Source of the DNA: Streptococcus peroris ATCC 700780
GTDB taxonomy: Bacteria; Bacillota; Bacilli; Lactobacillales; Streptococcaceae
DNA: 64,000 nt
NCBI RefSeq assembly: GCF_000187585.1
Contig: NZ_GL732463.1
Span: 1,426,944-1,490,943, forward strand
Reading direction: 5' to 3'
Part shown: positions 1 through 8,888 of the stretch, one piece after another
Position numbering within the stretch: position 1 is the first letter of the stretch
Layout: each line of letters begins with the position of its first letter
Made by a program: the position numbers and the translations under genes
The notes under the pieces: model-generated
The model's input: only the letters and a program-made list of their open reading frames with translations
Told to the model about the DNA's origin: nothing
The model's database searches: none

Positions 1-876
1 AGCAGCTTTGGTTGTTGAAATTCCTTCGATGACCATGCCCATATTTGCTTCTATATCTGCCAAGGCTTCGCCACGACCAAGAGCATCTCCAGCTCGCCAG
101 TTACGTGAGTGGACAGAAGTTCCGGTAACGATTAAATCTCCAACTCCAGAAAGACCACTGTAAGTTAATGGATTTGCTCCAAGTTTAACTCCCAGACGAG
201 TGATTTCTGCAAGACCTCGCGTGATAATCGCTGCCTTTGCATTATCTCCAAAGCCAAGTCCATGAAGGGCCCCTGCACCTACTGCGATGATATTTTTAAG
301 AGCACCAGCTGTTTCCACTCCAATCACATCTGTATTGGTATAAAGACGGAAGTAGTGGTTACTAAAGAGTGTCTGAACATACTGAGCGACTTGTAAATCT
401 TTGGATGCGGCCGTAATCAAGGTAATGTCGCGTACAATCGTTTCTTCCGCATGGCTAGGACCAGAGACAACCACAATATCACTACGCAATGCTTCAGGGA
501 TTTCTTCTTCTAGAATAGTTGAAAGACGTTTATGACTATTTGGTTCGAGTCCTTTTGAAGCATGCATGATCACCACTTTATGATCCAAAACAGCAGCCAC
601 TTGTTGAGCTACCAATCTGGTCACCTTGGTTGGCACAACAAACAAGACAGCATCAACACCCTTCAAGACTTCTGCTAAATCATGGTAGGCAACAATCTTT
701 TCGTCTAATACAGTATCTTTAAAATAGCGTTTGTTAGTATGTTGTGTATTAATTTCATCAATTTGGTCAGGAATATTTCCCCAGATACGCACTTGGTGTC
801 CATTGTCATTAAGAACTTGTGACAGTGCCGTACCCCAAGAACCAGGCCCTAAAACAGCGATGGTTTGTTTGTCCAT
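1..876 (-). CDS. gpsA: Glycerol-3-phosphate dehydrogenase [NAD(P)+], 3' end cut by window
   Basis: Cytosolic enzyme that reduces dihydroxyacetone phosphate to sn-glycerol-3-phosphate for phospholipid and lipoteichoic acid synthesis. Reading the minus strand from ATG at 876 gives an open frame of 292 codons that runs off the left edge. It has the N-terminal dinucleotide-binding motif GPGSWGTAL near residues 10-18, the segments ASKGLE and VSGPSHAEE, and the C-terminal substrate-domain signature [10 protein letters not shown]. The family is about 338 residues, so roughly 46 residues are missing. A strong ribosome binding site (GAAGGAGG) precedes the ATG and an extended -10 lies further upstream. 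No internal defects are seen. Confidence 0.96.
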   Translation of the reverse strand, partial: MDKQTIAVLGPGSWGTALSQVLNDNGHQVRIWGNIPDQIDEINTQHTNKRYFKDTVLDEKIVAYHDLAEVLKGVDAVLFVVPTKVTRLVAQQVAAVLDHKVVIMHASKGLEPNSHKRLSTILEEEIPEALRSDIVVVSGPSHAEETIVRDITLITAASKDLQVAQYVQTLFSNHYFRLYTNTDVIGVETAGALKNIIAVGAGALHGLGFGDNAKAAIITRGLAEITRLGVKLGANPLTYSGLSGVGDLIVTGTSVHSRNWRAGDALGRGEALADIEANMGMVIEGISTTKAA

Positions 877-908
877 ATTTTCCTCCTTCTGAGAAAGCAC
901 TTTCCTAT

Positions 909-917
909 ATTCTACCA
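909..917 (-). promoter_or_regulatory. Extended -10 promoter of gpsA
   Basis: The minus strand reads TGGTAGAAT, an extended -10 of the TGn form, about 33 nt upstream of the gpsA ATG. No good -35 hexamer is visible, which is usual for extended -10 promoters in streptococci. Confidence 0.5.
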
Positions 918-982
918 TAAAAAGCACTAACGTGCATTAATATTATTTATTAAGAATCAACTTAGTAAGAGACTATAAAATA

Positions 983-1017
983 AAAAACAGCCAATAAATA
1001 ACTTGGCTGTTTTTAGG
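983..1017 (-). terminator. Terminator after the sugar-phosphate/iron-type ABC operon
   Basis: Inverted repeat AAAAACAGCCAA / TTGGCTGTTTTT with a short AT loop, flanked by A and T runs. It lies just past the permease stop codon on the minus strand and isolates that operon from gpsA. The symmetry makes it functional in both directions. Confidence 0.85.
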
Positions 1018-1024
1018 AGAAAAA

Positions 1025-2683
1025 CTAGAGTGTAATGCTATTGTTTTTAGAAATTTTCATAAATAGTAGCAGTGAAGTAACTGTCAAAACAGTGAGGATA
1101 GTAGACAAGGCAGCTGCCACGCCATAATTTCCACGAAGTACTTCAGTGTAGATAGCTACGGTCATTGTTCTAGTCTTAACATTGTATAAGAGAATCGAAG
1201 TAGACAGTTCTGAGATCATTGTTACCCATGATAGGATTGCACCTGAGATGATACCTGAAAGCATCATTGGAGTTGTGATTTTAGTAAAGGTATTGAGACG
1301 ACTACTTCCTAAACTTTCTGCAGCTTCTTCAATGCTTGGAGAAATCTGTTGCAAGCTAGCTACTGAAGAACGAATGGTATAAGGGAGTCTCCTTACAGAT
1401 AAGGACATAATCAAGATGAAGGCTGTTCCTGTAATCATAAGGAAGCCACTTCCAAAGATACCTGTATTGAATGAAGAGATAAAGGCAATACCAAGAACGG
1501 TTCCTGGCACGATATAAGGTACCATACTAAGACTATCGATTAGATTCGTAAATAGATTGCGCTTGCGAACTGCAAGGTATGAGATGAAGGTCGCAAAGAC
1601 AACAACGAGAATCAAGGCAAATAGAGGTATACGAATGGTATTGAAAATAGCAGAGCCCATGCGGCTAAAGGCGGTCTTATAGCTGTTTAACGAGTATCCT
1701 TTGACAAATACCATACCTGATGTCTTAAGGAATGATGTATAAATCAAGTAAACTTGAGGTAATACAGAGAATAAGATAATGCCATAAACAGTCACATAAA
1801 TAGCAGCCATCTTTCCTTTTGTCGTTTTCTTAGGTTCAATTGGATGAAGCGAGTTCATACTGAAGCTATAACGATTTGAAATGTACTTTTGAATGAGGAA
1901 GATGGCAAGGGCGATTGTAATAGCCATAATTGCTAAGGCAGATGCGAATGCTGAGTTGCCTCCAACTTCACTAATAAACTGAGTATATATCAATACTGGG
2001 AAGGTACGGTATCCCTCTCCAATCAACATTGGAGTACCAAAGTCAGAGAAAGCTCTCATAAATACCAGTAGGGCTGCTGCTAATAAAGTTGGGACCAAAA
2101 GAGGTAAAATGACTTTTACAATACGTTTAAAGCCAAAAGATCCCATGCTTTCCGCAGCTTCCAAGAGGGAATTGTCAATACTCTTCATAGTTCCAGCTAC
2201 ATAAAGGAAGACGAGAGGGAAAAGTTGGAGTGTAAAGACAAGTACAATACCTTTAAAGCCGTAGATATCAAAGCCTGGCAAATGTAGTGTGTTGGTTAGA
2301 AATTTTGTGATAACTCCGTTTCTACCAAGAAGTAGAATCCAAGAATAGGCACCTACAAAGGGAGCTGACATGGATGCGATGATAATCAAAATTTGTAAAA
2401 ATTTCTTTCCCTTGAAGTCATACATTGAAAAAAGATAAGCTAGCAAGGTACCAACAACGACAGAAGTGATTGTGGCAGTTACAGAAACCTTAAAACTATT
2501 AATGAGTGTCTCAGAATAGTAAGATTTACTAAAGAATGTTACAAAATTTTCTAAAGAGAAACTACCTTCATGTATCAACGCTTGTTTTAATACAGTCACG
2601 ATTGGGTAGACTAAGAAAACTAAGTATGTAAGAAAAATGAAGAAGGAAGATGCAGTCCAGATATTAAGTTTTTTACGCTCCAT
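1025..2683 (-). CDS. ABC importer permease, fused double BPD_transp_1 (AfuB/FbpB type)
   Basis: Integral membrane permease of 552 residues with about 12 hydrophobic segments. The two halves each carry the inner-membrane EAA-type loop (LLEAAESMGS in the first half, IEEAAESLGS in the second), showing an internally duplicated permease as in the FbpB/SfuB/AfuB group. It overlaps the end of the ATPase gene by 11 nt, which implies translational coupling. It is the last gene of the operon and is followed by a strong hairpin terminator. Family annotation is usually ferric iron, but relatives such as AfuABC carry hexose phosphates, and the linked two-component system here favours an organic-phosphate substrate (inference). 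Confidence 0.9.
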   Translation of the reverse strand: MERKKLNIWTASSFFIFLTYLVFLVYPIVTVLKQALIHEGSFSLENFVTFFSKSYYSETLINSFKVSVTATITSVVVGTLLAYLFSMYDFKGKKFLQILIIIASMSAPFVGAYSWILLLGRNGVITKFLTNTLHLPGFDIYGFKGIVLVFTLQLFPLVFLYVAGTMKSIDNSLLEAAESMGSFGFKRIVKVILPLLVPTLLAAALLVFMRAFSDFGTPMLIGEGYRTFPVLIYTQFISEVGGNSAFASALAIMAITIALAIFLIQKYISNRYSFSMNSLHPIEPKKTTKGKMAAIYVTVYGIILFSVLPQVYLIYTSFLKTSGMVFVKGYSLNSYKTAFSRMGSAIFNTIRIPLFALILVVVFATFISYLAVRKRNLFTNLIDSLSMVPYIVPGTVLGIAFISSFNTGIFGSGFLMITGTAFILIMSLSVRRLPYTIRSSVASLQQISPSIEEAAESLGSSRLNTFTKITTPMMLSGIISGAILSWVTMISELSTSILLYNVKTRTMTVAIYTEVLRGNYGVAAALSTILTVLTVTSLLLFMKISKNNSITL

Positions 2684-3764
2684 GGCTGACTCCTTTTATG
2701 AGATTCCGAGAACCATCTTCAGAGAAGACATTGAGTTTCTGAGTATTGATACGTAAACGAACATGATTTCCTTTTTCTAAATCTTCTTCGAATGTAGATT
2801 CTTCACTCACTTGAAGTTTTGGAGCAAATCCTGTTTCAATGAAGTATTCAGTATTCAAGCCAAGGTAAACGCTGTCGGTAATTGTTCCATCGATTGTGCC
2901 ATTTTCATCACGGATAAATTCTTCAGGACGAATGCTGACACGAATATTTTGTTCTTCAACTTGGTCAAGATCTGGCATACGAAGAGAGTAGCCGTCTTCG
3001 AATACGATGTAAGCTCCATCAGCTTGCTTTTCTAAACGAGCAGGGATTATGTTTGTTCTACCGATAAAGGTTGCGACAAATTCGTTCTCGGGCTTGTGGT
3101 ATAGCTCTTTTGGACGACCAATTTGTTGAATAACACCATCTTTCATAACCGCGATTTGGTCAGAAATGGCCATAGCTTCTTCTTGGTCGTGAGTTACATA
3201 GACAGTTGTAATGCCAACTTCGTGTTGGATTTCGCGAATGGCTTGACGCATATCTAGACGAAGTTTGGCATCTAGGTTACTGAGGGGCTCATCCATGAGG
3301 AGAACGCTTGGATTAACAGCTAAGGCACGTGCTAGAGCAACACGTTGTTGCTGACCACCACTAAGTTTATCTGGTTTACGATCAGCGTACTGGGCAATCT
3401 GCATCAACTCAAGGTATTTATTTGTTTGTTTGATGAGTTCCTCTTTCGGAACTTTCTTTTGCTTGAGTCCGAATGCTACGTTATCACGCACTGTCAAATG
3501 TGGGAAGATCGCATAGTTTTGGAAAACCATCCCAATATTTCGTTTGCTAGGTTCCATGTTATTAATTTTGGTATCATCGAAGTAAAATTCTCCTCCTTCG
3601 ATACTGTTGAATCCAGCAATCATACGAAGCAAAGTTGTTTTCCCGCATCCTGAAGGCCCAAGGAGAGTGAAAAGGCTCCCCTTAGGAATTGTAACATTTA
3701 AATTTTCGATAACGGGTACATCATTGTAAATTTTCTTAGCATTAATAATTTTAATCTCGCTCAT
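2673..3764 (-). CDS. ABC importer ATP-binding protein (AfuC/PotA type)
   Basis: Cytoplasmic ATPase of 363 residues that powers the adjacent permease. It has Walker A GPSGCGKTT near residue 37, the Q-loop VFQNYAIFPH, signature LSGGQQQR, Walker B LLMDEP, the D-loop SNLDAKL and the switch region VTHDQEE. A C-terminal TOBE-like region (about 240-360) is typical of the CUT1/iron importer ATPases. An in-frame TTG lies two codons upstream, but ATG at 3764 has an AGGGG site at the right spacing. It starts 12 nt after the lipoprotein gene and overlaps the permease gene. Confidence 0.92.
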   Translation of the reverse strand: MSEIKIINAKKIYNDVPVIENLNVTIPKGSLFTLLGPSGCGKTTLLRMIAGFNSIEGGEFYFDDTKINNMEPSKRNIGMVFQNYAIFPHLTVRDNVAFGLKQKKVPKEELIKQTNKYLELMQIAQYADRKPDKLSGGQQQRVALARALAVNPSVLLMDEPLSNLDAKLRLDMRQAIREIQHEVGITTVYVTHDQEEAMAISDQIAVMKDGVIQQIGRPKELYHKPENEFVATFIGRTNIIPARLEKQADGAYIVFEDGYSLRMPDLDQVEEQNIRVSIRPEEFIRDENGTIDGTITDSVYLGLNTEYFIETGFAPKLQVSEESTFEEDLEKGNHVRLRINTQKLNVFSEDGSRNLIKGVSHGA

Positions 3765-3776
3765 GGTCAACCCCTA

Positions 3777-4823
3777 TTATTGTTTAGATTGGATATCTGT
3801 AAAGATTTCGTTGTATTTCTTAACAATGTCTGATTTGTTTTTGATGACATAGTCATAGTCTTCAGTTAGTGTTTTAATTTGTTCGATTGGTTTCATATTT
3901 TCGCTAGTTTTAGCATTTTTACGAACAGGGCGGTTAGTAGTTGTAGTACCTAGAGTATCTTGTACGTCTTGAGAAATGATGAAATCGATAAATTTCTTAG
4001 CGTTTTCTTTATTTTTTGCGTTCTTAATAATAGCAGCACTTGCTGGTAAGAAAACAGTTCCTTCTTTTGGATAAACAACTTTGACGTTAGCACCATCGTT
4101 AAGAAGTTTAACTGCAGGATCTTCATATGAAAGACCGACAGCCATTTCTCCATCTGCTACAGCCTTATAAACACCAGATGAACTTGAACCAATTTTACCA
4201 TCAATTAAGGTAAAGAGATCTTTGACATAAGTCCAAGCCTTTTCATCTGTATAGCCACCCTCAGCTTGTAGCATGTTTGTTAGTTGAGCAAAGGCACTAG
4301 AAGAGTTAGCAGGGTCAGCTGTTGCAATTTTTCCTTTGATCTCTGGTTTGATAAGATCGCTATATCCTTCGATATTCATACCCTTAGTTAAGTCAGGATT
4401 TACAATCAATACACTACCATCCAATGTATAAGGAGTTGAGTAACCCGTTGTATTTTGATATTCTTTGATGACATTTTCATTTTCAGGAGAAACGTAGTTT
4501 TCAAAAAGCTCCCCATGAGTAGCATATTGAGTATAAGAACCACCAAAGATGACATCTGCAACAGGTGCTTCTTTTTCAGATTCCAATTTTTTAAAGAGTT
4601 CACCAGTTCCTGCTTGAATGAGTTCAACTTTAATGCCATATTTTTCTTCAAAGGCAGGAATAGTTGCTCCAATCAAGCCCTCTGAGTTTGGTGAATAGAT
4701 TACTAATGAATCACTTCCCCCGTTGTCACTTGCATTTTCTCCTGAAGCGTTGTCAGAAGAACAAGCAGTAAGTCCCAAAAGTGCGAGTCCACAAGCAGCA
4801 TAATACATCCATTTCTTTTTCAT
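3777..4823 (-). CDS. Extracellular solute-binding lipoprotein (family 1), copy 1
   Basis: Surface lipoprotein of 348 residues that delivers substrate to the permease. The N-terminus MKKKWMYYAACGLALLGLTACSS is a lipoprotein signal with lipobox LTAC and Cys about residue 21. The mature part has the features of iron/sugar-phosphate binding proteins: VIYSPNSEGLI, PAFEEKYGIKV, ADVIFGGS and YEDPAVKLLNDGA. Start is ATG 4823 with GGAGGT seven bases upstream rather than the upstream in-frame ATG. It is closely related along its whole length to the neighbouring copy 2, so the pair arose by tandem duplication. Substrate is unproven. Confidence 0.9.
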   Translation of the reverse strand: MKKKWMYYAACGLALLGLTACSSDNASGENASDNGGSDSLVIYSPNSEGLIGATIPAFEEKYGIKVELIQAGTGELFKKLESEKEAPVADVIFGGSYTQYATHGELFENYVSPENENVIKEYQNTTGYSTPYTLDGSVLIVNPDLTKGMNIEGYSDLIKPEIKGKIATADPANSSSAFAQLTNMLQAEGGYTDEKAWTYVKDLFTLIDGKIGSSSSGVYKAVADGEMAVGLSYEDPAVKLLNDGANVKVVYPKEGTVFLPASAAIIKNAKNKENAKKFIDFIISQDVQDTLGTTTTNRPVRKNAKTSENMKPIEQIKTLTEDYDYVIKNKSDIVKKYNEIFTDIQSKQ

Positions 4824-4864
4824 GATGGATACCTCCATAGTTTTGATAATTCTATTGTAAAAAA

Positions 4865-4880
4865 ATGTAAGCGTTTTTAA
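4865..4880 (-). promoter_or_regulatory. cre-like catabolite operator between the two binding-protein genes
   Basis: ATGTAAGCGTTTTTAA matches the CcpA cre consensus WTGNAANCGNWWNCAW with one mismatch. It lies 42 nt upstream of copy 1, so CcpA could repress or activate the copy 1-ATPase-permease part of the operon. Seen in sequence only, not tested. Confidence 0.45.
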
Positions 4881-4984
4881 AACTCAGAATTCTATCCTAA
4901 TAGGGTAAAATTCTCTACAAAAACGGAAGTAATCTTTTTGATTTTATAGCAGGGTTTGACAGTTAATCACTGGTAAGTCAAATT

Positions 4985-6025
4985 TTATTTTTTAGATTGG
5001 ATATCTGTAAAAATGTCATTGTACTTTTTAAGAATAGCGGATTTGTTTTTGATGACATAATCGGAATCTTCAGTGGCAATATTGATTTCTGTCATAGCCT
5101 TCATATTTTTATTGGTTTTAGCATTTTTACGAATGGGTCTGATGGTTGTTTCAGTTCCTAGCTTATCTTGGATTTCTTGAGAAAGGAGGAAATCGATAAA
5201 TTTCTTAGCGTTTTCCATATGTTTGGCGTTTTTGACGATAGCCGCGTTACCAGGTAAAAAGACGGTTCCTTCTTTTGGATAAATGACTTTTACATCAGCC
5301 CCATCATTTAAGAGTTTTAAGGCAGGATCTTCATAGGTGAGTCCTACAGCCATTTCTCCATCGGCGACAGCTTTGTAAACATTCGAAGAGCTAGATGCAA
5401 TTTTTCCATCTACTAGGGTAAATAGATTTTTCACATAGGTCCAAGCTTGTTCATTTTCGTATCCACCTTGGTCTACAAGCATGTTTGTTAGTTGTGCAAA
5501 GGCGCTAGAAGCATTACTTGGATCAGCAGTAGCGATTTTTCCTTTTAATTTAGGATTGAGTAGATCATTGTAGCCTTCAATTTTAATACCTTTTGTAAGA
5601 GATGAATTGGCAATGATGACACTGACATCAAGTGTATAAGGAGTGTAGAATCCAGTTTCATTTTGATATTCAGGGATTATCTGGTCGTTCTCTTGAGAAA
5701 TATAAGGTTCAAAAAGATTTTCGTTAGAAGAGAAGAGGGCGTAGGAGCCTCCGAAAATGACATCCGCTACAGGAGCTTCTTTTTCTGACTCAGCTTTTTT
5801 AAACAATTCACCAGTGCTGGCTTGTACTAAGTCAACCTTAATACCATATTTTTCTTCGAAGGCTGGGATTATTTCTTCGATAAGGTCTTCAGGGTTAGGC
5901 GAGTAGACAACCAAAGTGTTATCTGAATCTTTTTCAGCGCTAGTTTCCGCTTCTGTTGTTGAAGAACATCCTGATAAAGTAAGAAATATCCATCCACAAG
6001 AGAGAAAGAATAGTATTTTTTTCAT
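4985..6025 (-). CDS. Extracellular solute-binding lipoprotein (family 1), copy 2
   Basis: Lipoprotein of 346 residues with signal peptide and lipobox LSGC. It is a paralogue of the next gene: shared blocks include PAFEEKYGIKV, ADVIFGGS, KGKIATADP, VYKAVADGEMAVGL and DIQSKK at the C-terminus. The 160-nt gap to copy 1 has no clear terminator but carries a cre-like site. The two copies may differ in ligand range, or one may act as the sensor partner of the histidine kinase encoded upstream, as HptA does with HptS in Staphylococcus aureus (family knowledge; assignment here is inferred). Confidence 0.88.
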   Translation of the reverse strand: MKKILFFLSCGWIFLTLSGCSSTTEAETSAEKDSDNTLVVYSPNPEDLIEEIIPAFEEKYGIKVDLVQASTGELFKKAESEKEAPVADVIFGGSYALFSSNENLFEPYISQENDQIIPEYQNETGFYTPYTLDVSVIIANSSLTKGIKIEGYNDLLNPKLKGKIATADPSNASSAFAQLTNMLVDQGGYENEQAWTYVKNLFTLVDGKIASSSSNVYKAVADGEMAVGLTYEDPALKLLNDGADVKVIYPKEGTVFLPGNAAIVKNAKHMENAKKFIDFLLSQEIQDKLGTETTIRPIRKNAKTNKNMKAMTEINIATEDSDYVIKNKSAILKKYNDIFTDIQSKK

Positions 6026-6194
6026 AAGTATTTCCTTTTTTTACGAACGTTTTTACTCTACGACTTGCTTAATGTTTATAATTTGCAGAGTTCTACAGGA
6101 TATAATAAAAACCTTAAAGAAATCTAAAACGGGGAATAGGAAATGGGTATCTCGCGCAAGGATGGGGAAACTGTAACTGGGATTTCGATGGTAA

Positions 6195-6275
6195 TCCTCT
6201 TCAAAGCACGTCATTTTATCTGTGATCTCAAAGCTATGATTTGAGCAGCTTGTAGCGAGTTTCCTAGTTTGTTCT
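6195..6275. repeat. Degenerate BOX-like element (A-B-C remnants)
   Basis: The stretch contains, in order, a boxA-like piece (CTTCAAAGCACGTCA), a boxB-like hairpin (ATCTGTGATCTCAAA ... TTTGAGC) and a boxC-like piece (GAGTTTCCTAGTTTGTTCT). These resemble the pneumococcal BOX modules from memory. The copy is decayed and sits between the binding-protein and response-regulator genes. Confidence 0.6.
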
Positions 6276-6290
6276 AGTATAAGTACAAAA

Positions 6291-6322
6291 TAAAAAGATT
6301 GCCTGATTTGAGCAATCCTTTT
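6291..6322 (-). terminator. Terminator after the two-component operon
   Basis: On the minus strand the sequence reads AAAAGGATTGC - loop - GCAATCTTTTT, directly after the response-regulator stop codon. Confidence 0.75.
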
Positions 6323-6325
6323 ACA

Positions 6326-7096
6326 TCAATGGTTTTTATCCATGAGTTTTAATTCTTTTGGAGAAATATGGAGATATTTTTTAAAAACTTTGGCAAAATA
6401 TTTATAGTCTGAAAATCCAACTTGTTCAGAGATATCGCTTAAGGGAGAATTAGGGGACTCAGCCATTTTATCTATAGCTTGCTTGAGGCGGTAGCGTAAG
6501 ATATATTCATTTAGCGTCATTGGGAAGTCTTCTTTGATAACCTTATATAGATAACTTTCACTATATCCTAGATTCTCTGCAATGGTAGAAATGGTAAAGT
6601 GCATGCAGTAGTGTTGGTGCACAAATTCAAGAATTTGCTGAATGATTTGGTTTTGTGTATCAATTTGTTGGATAGAGGTGAGTAAAGTTTGATATTCTTC
6701 TAAAAAAGGAGTTTCTTGACGAGTGCTAACTCGTAATCGCAAAACAATTTTTTGAAGACATTCTGTCAACTCCTTGGTATCAATTGGTTTGGATAAGAAG
6801 TCTACTGCTCCAAATTGCATAGCTTTTTTGGCATTTTGAAAATCGTCATAACCAGATAGGATTACTTTTTCATAAGAGAGAGACTTTGTAGCTTCAAACA
6901 TCATGAAAGCATCCATGATTGGCATGGTGATGTCTGTCAGCACAATATGTGGTTTTAGTTTTTGAATCAGTTCCATTCCTTCTTGCCCATGACTAGCGGT
7001 TCCTACGACTTGAATACCTAGAGTAGAGTAGTCTACAGCAATCTCAAGCCATTTTCGGATTAGGTGCTCGTCTTCGACAATGATTAGCTTAAACAT
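6326..7096 (-). CDS. Response regulator, REC + AraC-type HTH (YesN/HptR type)
   Basis: DNA-binding response regulator of 256 residues. The receiver domain (1-120) has the acidic pocket VEDE, phosphoacceptor Asp55 in LTDITMP, and the conserved Lys in LSKPID. The C-terminal 100 residues form two HTH motifs of the AraC class, ending in the signature YFAKVFKKYLHISPKEL. ATG 7096 is preferred over an upstream in-frame start because AAAGGAAG lies six bases before it. It overlaps the kinase gene by 8 nt, so the pair is co-translated. The divergent-in-function but co-directional binding-protein genes next door are its likely targets. Confidence 0.92.
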   Translation of the reverse strand: MFKLIIVEDEHLIRKWLEIAVDYSTLGIQVVGTASHGQEGMELIQKLKPHIVLTDITMPIMDAFMMFEATKSLSYEKVILSGYDDFQNAKKAMQFGAVDFLSKPIDTKELTECLQKIVLRLRVSTRQETPFLEEYQTLLTSIQQIDTQNQIIQQILEFVHQHYCMHFTISTIAENLGYSESYLYKVIKEDFPMTLNEYILRYRLKQAIDKMAESPNSPLSDISEQVGFSDYKYFAKVFKKYLHISPKELKLMDKNH

Positions 7097-8738
7097 GTGT
7101 TCTTCCTTTCGTGACAAATTTTACCCAAGTTTCACCTTGCGGGTTCACCCCTAAATCCAATTCGACATTTTCAAAAAAGTTATTCAATCGTTTGTAACTA
7201 TTGACAATACCGTGCTGTGTATGTGGACTGTTTAGAGATTCTAAAATATGGAGGCGTTCTTGTTTGGTTAGACCGCCAGCATTATCCTTAACGATAAAGG
7301 TCAGTGCTTCCTGATATTGAGTGATTTGGATAGAGATAGCAAGGTCAATACGATACTGTCTTCCATATTTTAGAGCATTTTCTACAAGCGGTAATAGGAA
7401 AAGTTTCGGAACGGTTTGGGAATATAGACTTTGAGAACAGTTAATTTGATAAGAAAATTGTTCAAAACGAATTTGATGAATCTTTAGGTAAGCTTCAATA
7501 ATCTCTAAGTCTTGTCCAAGAGTCGTTTCTTTCTCTAATTCAGTCACACTGTATCGCAAAATGCGCGTGAGATTTTGAATCAGTTCTTGGGTAATACTCG
7601 CATCAATCATACTCGTGATTTTAATGGTTTCCAAGGTATTGTATAGGAAGTGAGGATTGAACTGAGCTTCTAGCATCTTTCTTTCAAAAACCCATTTTTC
7701 CTTCTCGATAGTTAACATCTTTTGATGAAGCTCGTCCAACTCCTGTAGCATATCGTTGATGTTCTCAGCTATCAGTTCAAATTCATCCTCAGTATGGAGA
7801 GTAAGTTTCTTTTCTTTTTTCTTAGGAATTTCATGTAATTGAAAGACTAAACTTTCAATAGGACCAGCATTATGGGTTGCGATTTTATGGGCGATTCTCC
7901 TAGCCTGCCAAAAATATAATAGAAAGATACAAAGTGTTAGTATGGAAGCAAGGCTAAGTAAGCTAGGAATAGGAAAGAATGATTGAAAAGTGTAAATTGA
8001 AAAAACAGAGTCAACTTTACGTTTTTCAATCAAAAGGGGATTTTCAACGAACCAATGTGTTTTTGAACGAAGTGATTTTTCATTAAATTTTTCCAGAGCA
8101 GATTGTGTGAATTGATTGGTATTACTAGAGTATATATTACCGAAAGTATCTGTAATAATATATTTTGAATTAATCAAGGGGATACTAGACACAAATTCAT
8201 TCTCATTCACAAAGGAAATACTATATGCTATTGCTCGTTGATTTTGAATTATAGGCATAATAAAGACAGCATAATGTTGCTTGTCCATCGATAGAGCAAC
8301 TTTCTCTGAAATGGATCCTTGGGTAGTGTTTTGAATTAATAATTTTAAATAATAGGGAGCTAAAAGAGTTTCTTTATGATTGCGATTGGTGCTAAATAAA
8401 AGTTCGCCAGTCTCATCGAGAATGACAAAATCAGAACTGAGTTTTAGTTGAGCTTTTGTTTCATAAAATAGACTAAATAATTCTCTATCAGTGTGTTTAC
8501 CTTCTATAAATTCTGGAACCATTTTTTTATTCATGGTTTCCAATAATTCATAATTTGCTTGTTTCATGTCTTGAACATGTTGAGTAATTTGTTGAGTATC
8601 CTTAGCTAGTTGCTGCTTTTGAAGGAAATAGGAAAAACCAAATAGAAGGATAAGGAGTAAGAGAGAAGTCGCTAGGGCAGCTAAAGAACTACGGTGAAGA
8701 ATCTCTTTTTGGAGAGAATGTTTGAAAGAATGGGGCAT
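7089..8738 (-). CDS. Sensor histidine kinase, YesM/HptS type
   Basis: Membrane sensor kinase of 549 residues. One transmembrane segment is near residues 17-38 and a second near 255-275, enclosing an extracellular region of about 215 residues. A HAMP-like stretch follows, then the His_kinase domain with QFNPHFLYNTLE (His about residue 363) and a C-terminal HATPase with VENALKYG and DNAGGL. It is upstream of and overlaps its response regulator. The linked lipoproteins suggest that it senses the transported solute or a ligand-loaded lipoprotein (inference from HptARS-like systems). Confidence 0.92.
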   Translation of the reverse strand: MPHSFKHSLQKEILHRSSLAALATSLLLLILLFGFSYFLQKQQLAKDTQQITQHVQDMKQANYELLETMNKKMVPEFIEGKHTDRELFSLFYETKAQLKLSSDFVILDETGELLFSTNRNHKETLLAPYYLKLLIQNTTQGSISEKVALSMDKQHYAVFIMPIIQNQRAIAYSISFVNENEFVSSIPLINSKYIITDTFGNIYSSNTNQFTQSALEKFNEKSLRSKTHWFVENPLLIEKRKVDSVFSIYTFQSFFPIPSLLSLASILTLCIFLLYFWQARRIAHKIATHNAGPIESLVFQLHEIPKKKEKKLTLHTEDEFELIAENINDMLQELDELHQKMLTIEKEKWVFERKMLEAQFNPHFLYNTLETIKITSMIDASITQELIQNLTRILRYSVTELEKETTLGQDLEIIEAYLKIHQIRFEQFSYQINCSQSLYSQTVPKLFLLPLVENALKYGRQYRIDLAISIQITQYQEALTFIVKDNAGGLTKQERLHILESLNSPHTQHGIVNSYKRLNNFFENVELDLGVNPQGETWVKFVTKGRTHV

Positions 8739-8850
8739 AATTCACCTCTTTGGGAAGAGTTTGTTAAAGTAAGTATAGCAGTATTAAAAATGGAAGGCAA
8801 GGTCAAAAAAGAAAAGAGTTAAGAATAAAGAGGCTAATTCCCTCTAAAAA

Positions 8851-8859
8851 TGGTATAAT
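8851..8859 (+). promoter_or_regulatory. Extended -10 promoter of leuS
   Basis: TGGTATAAT lies 29 nt upstream of the leuS ATG. No T-box leader is present: the leader is too short for one. Confidence 0.65.
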
Positions 8860-8888
8860 AGGAGTATCACGAAAATTGGAGAGACAGC

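Noticed and set aside
8739-8888. T-box leader before leuS
   Set aside because: The -10 is only about 29 nt from the start codon; no room for a T-box and no T-box sequence.
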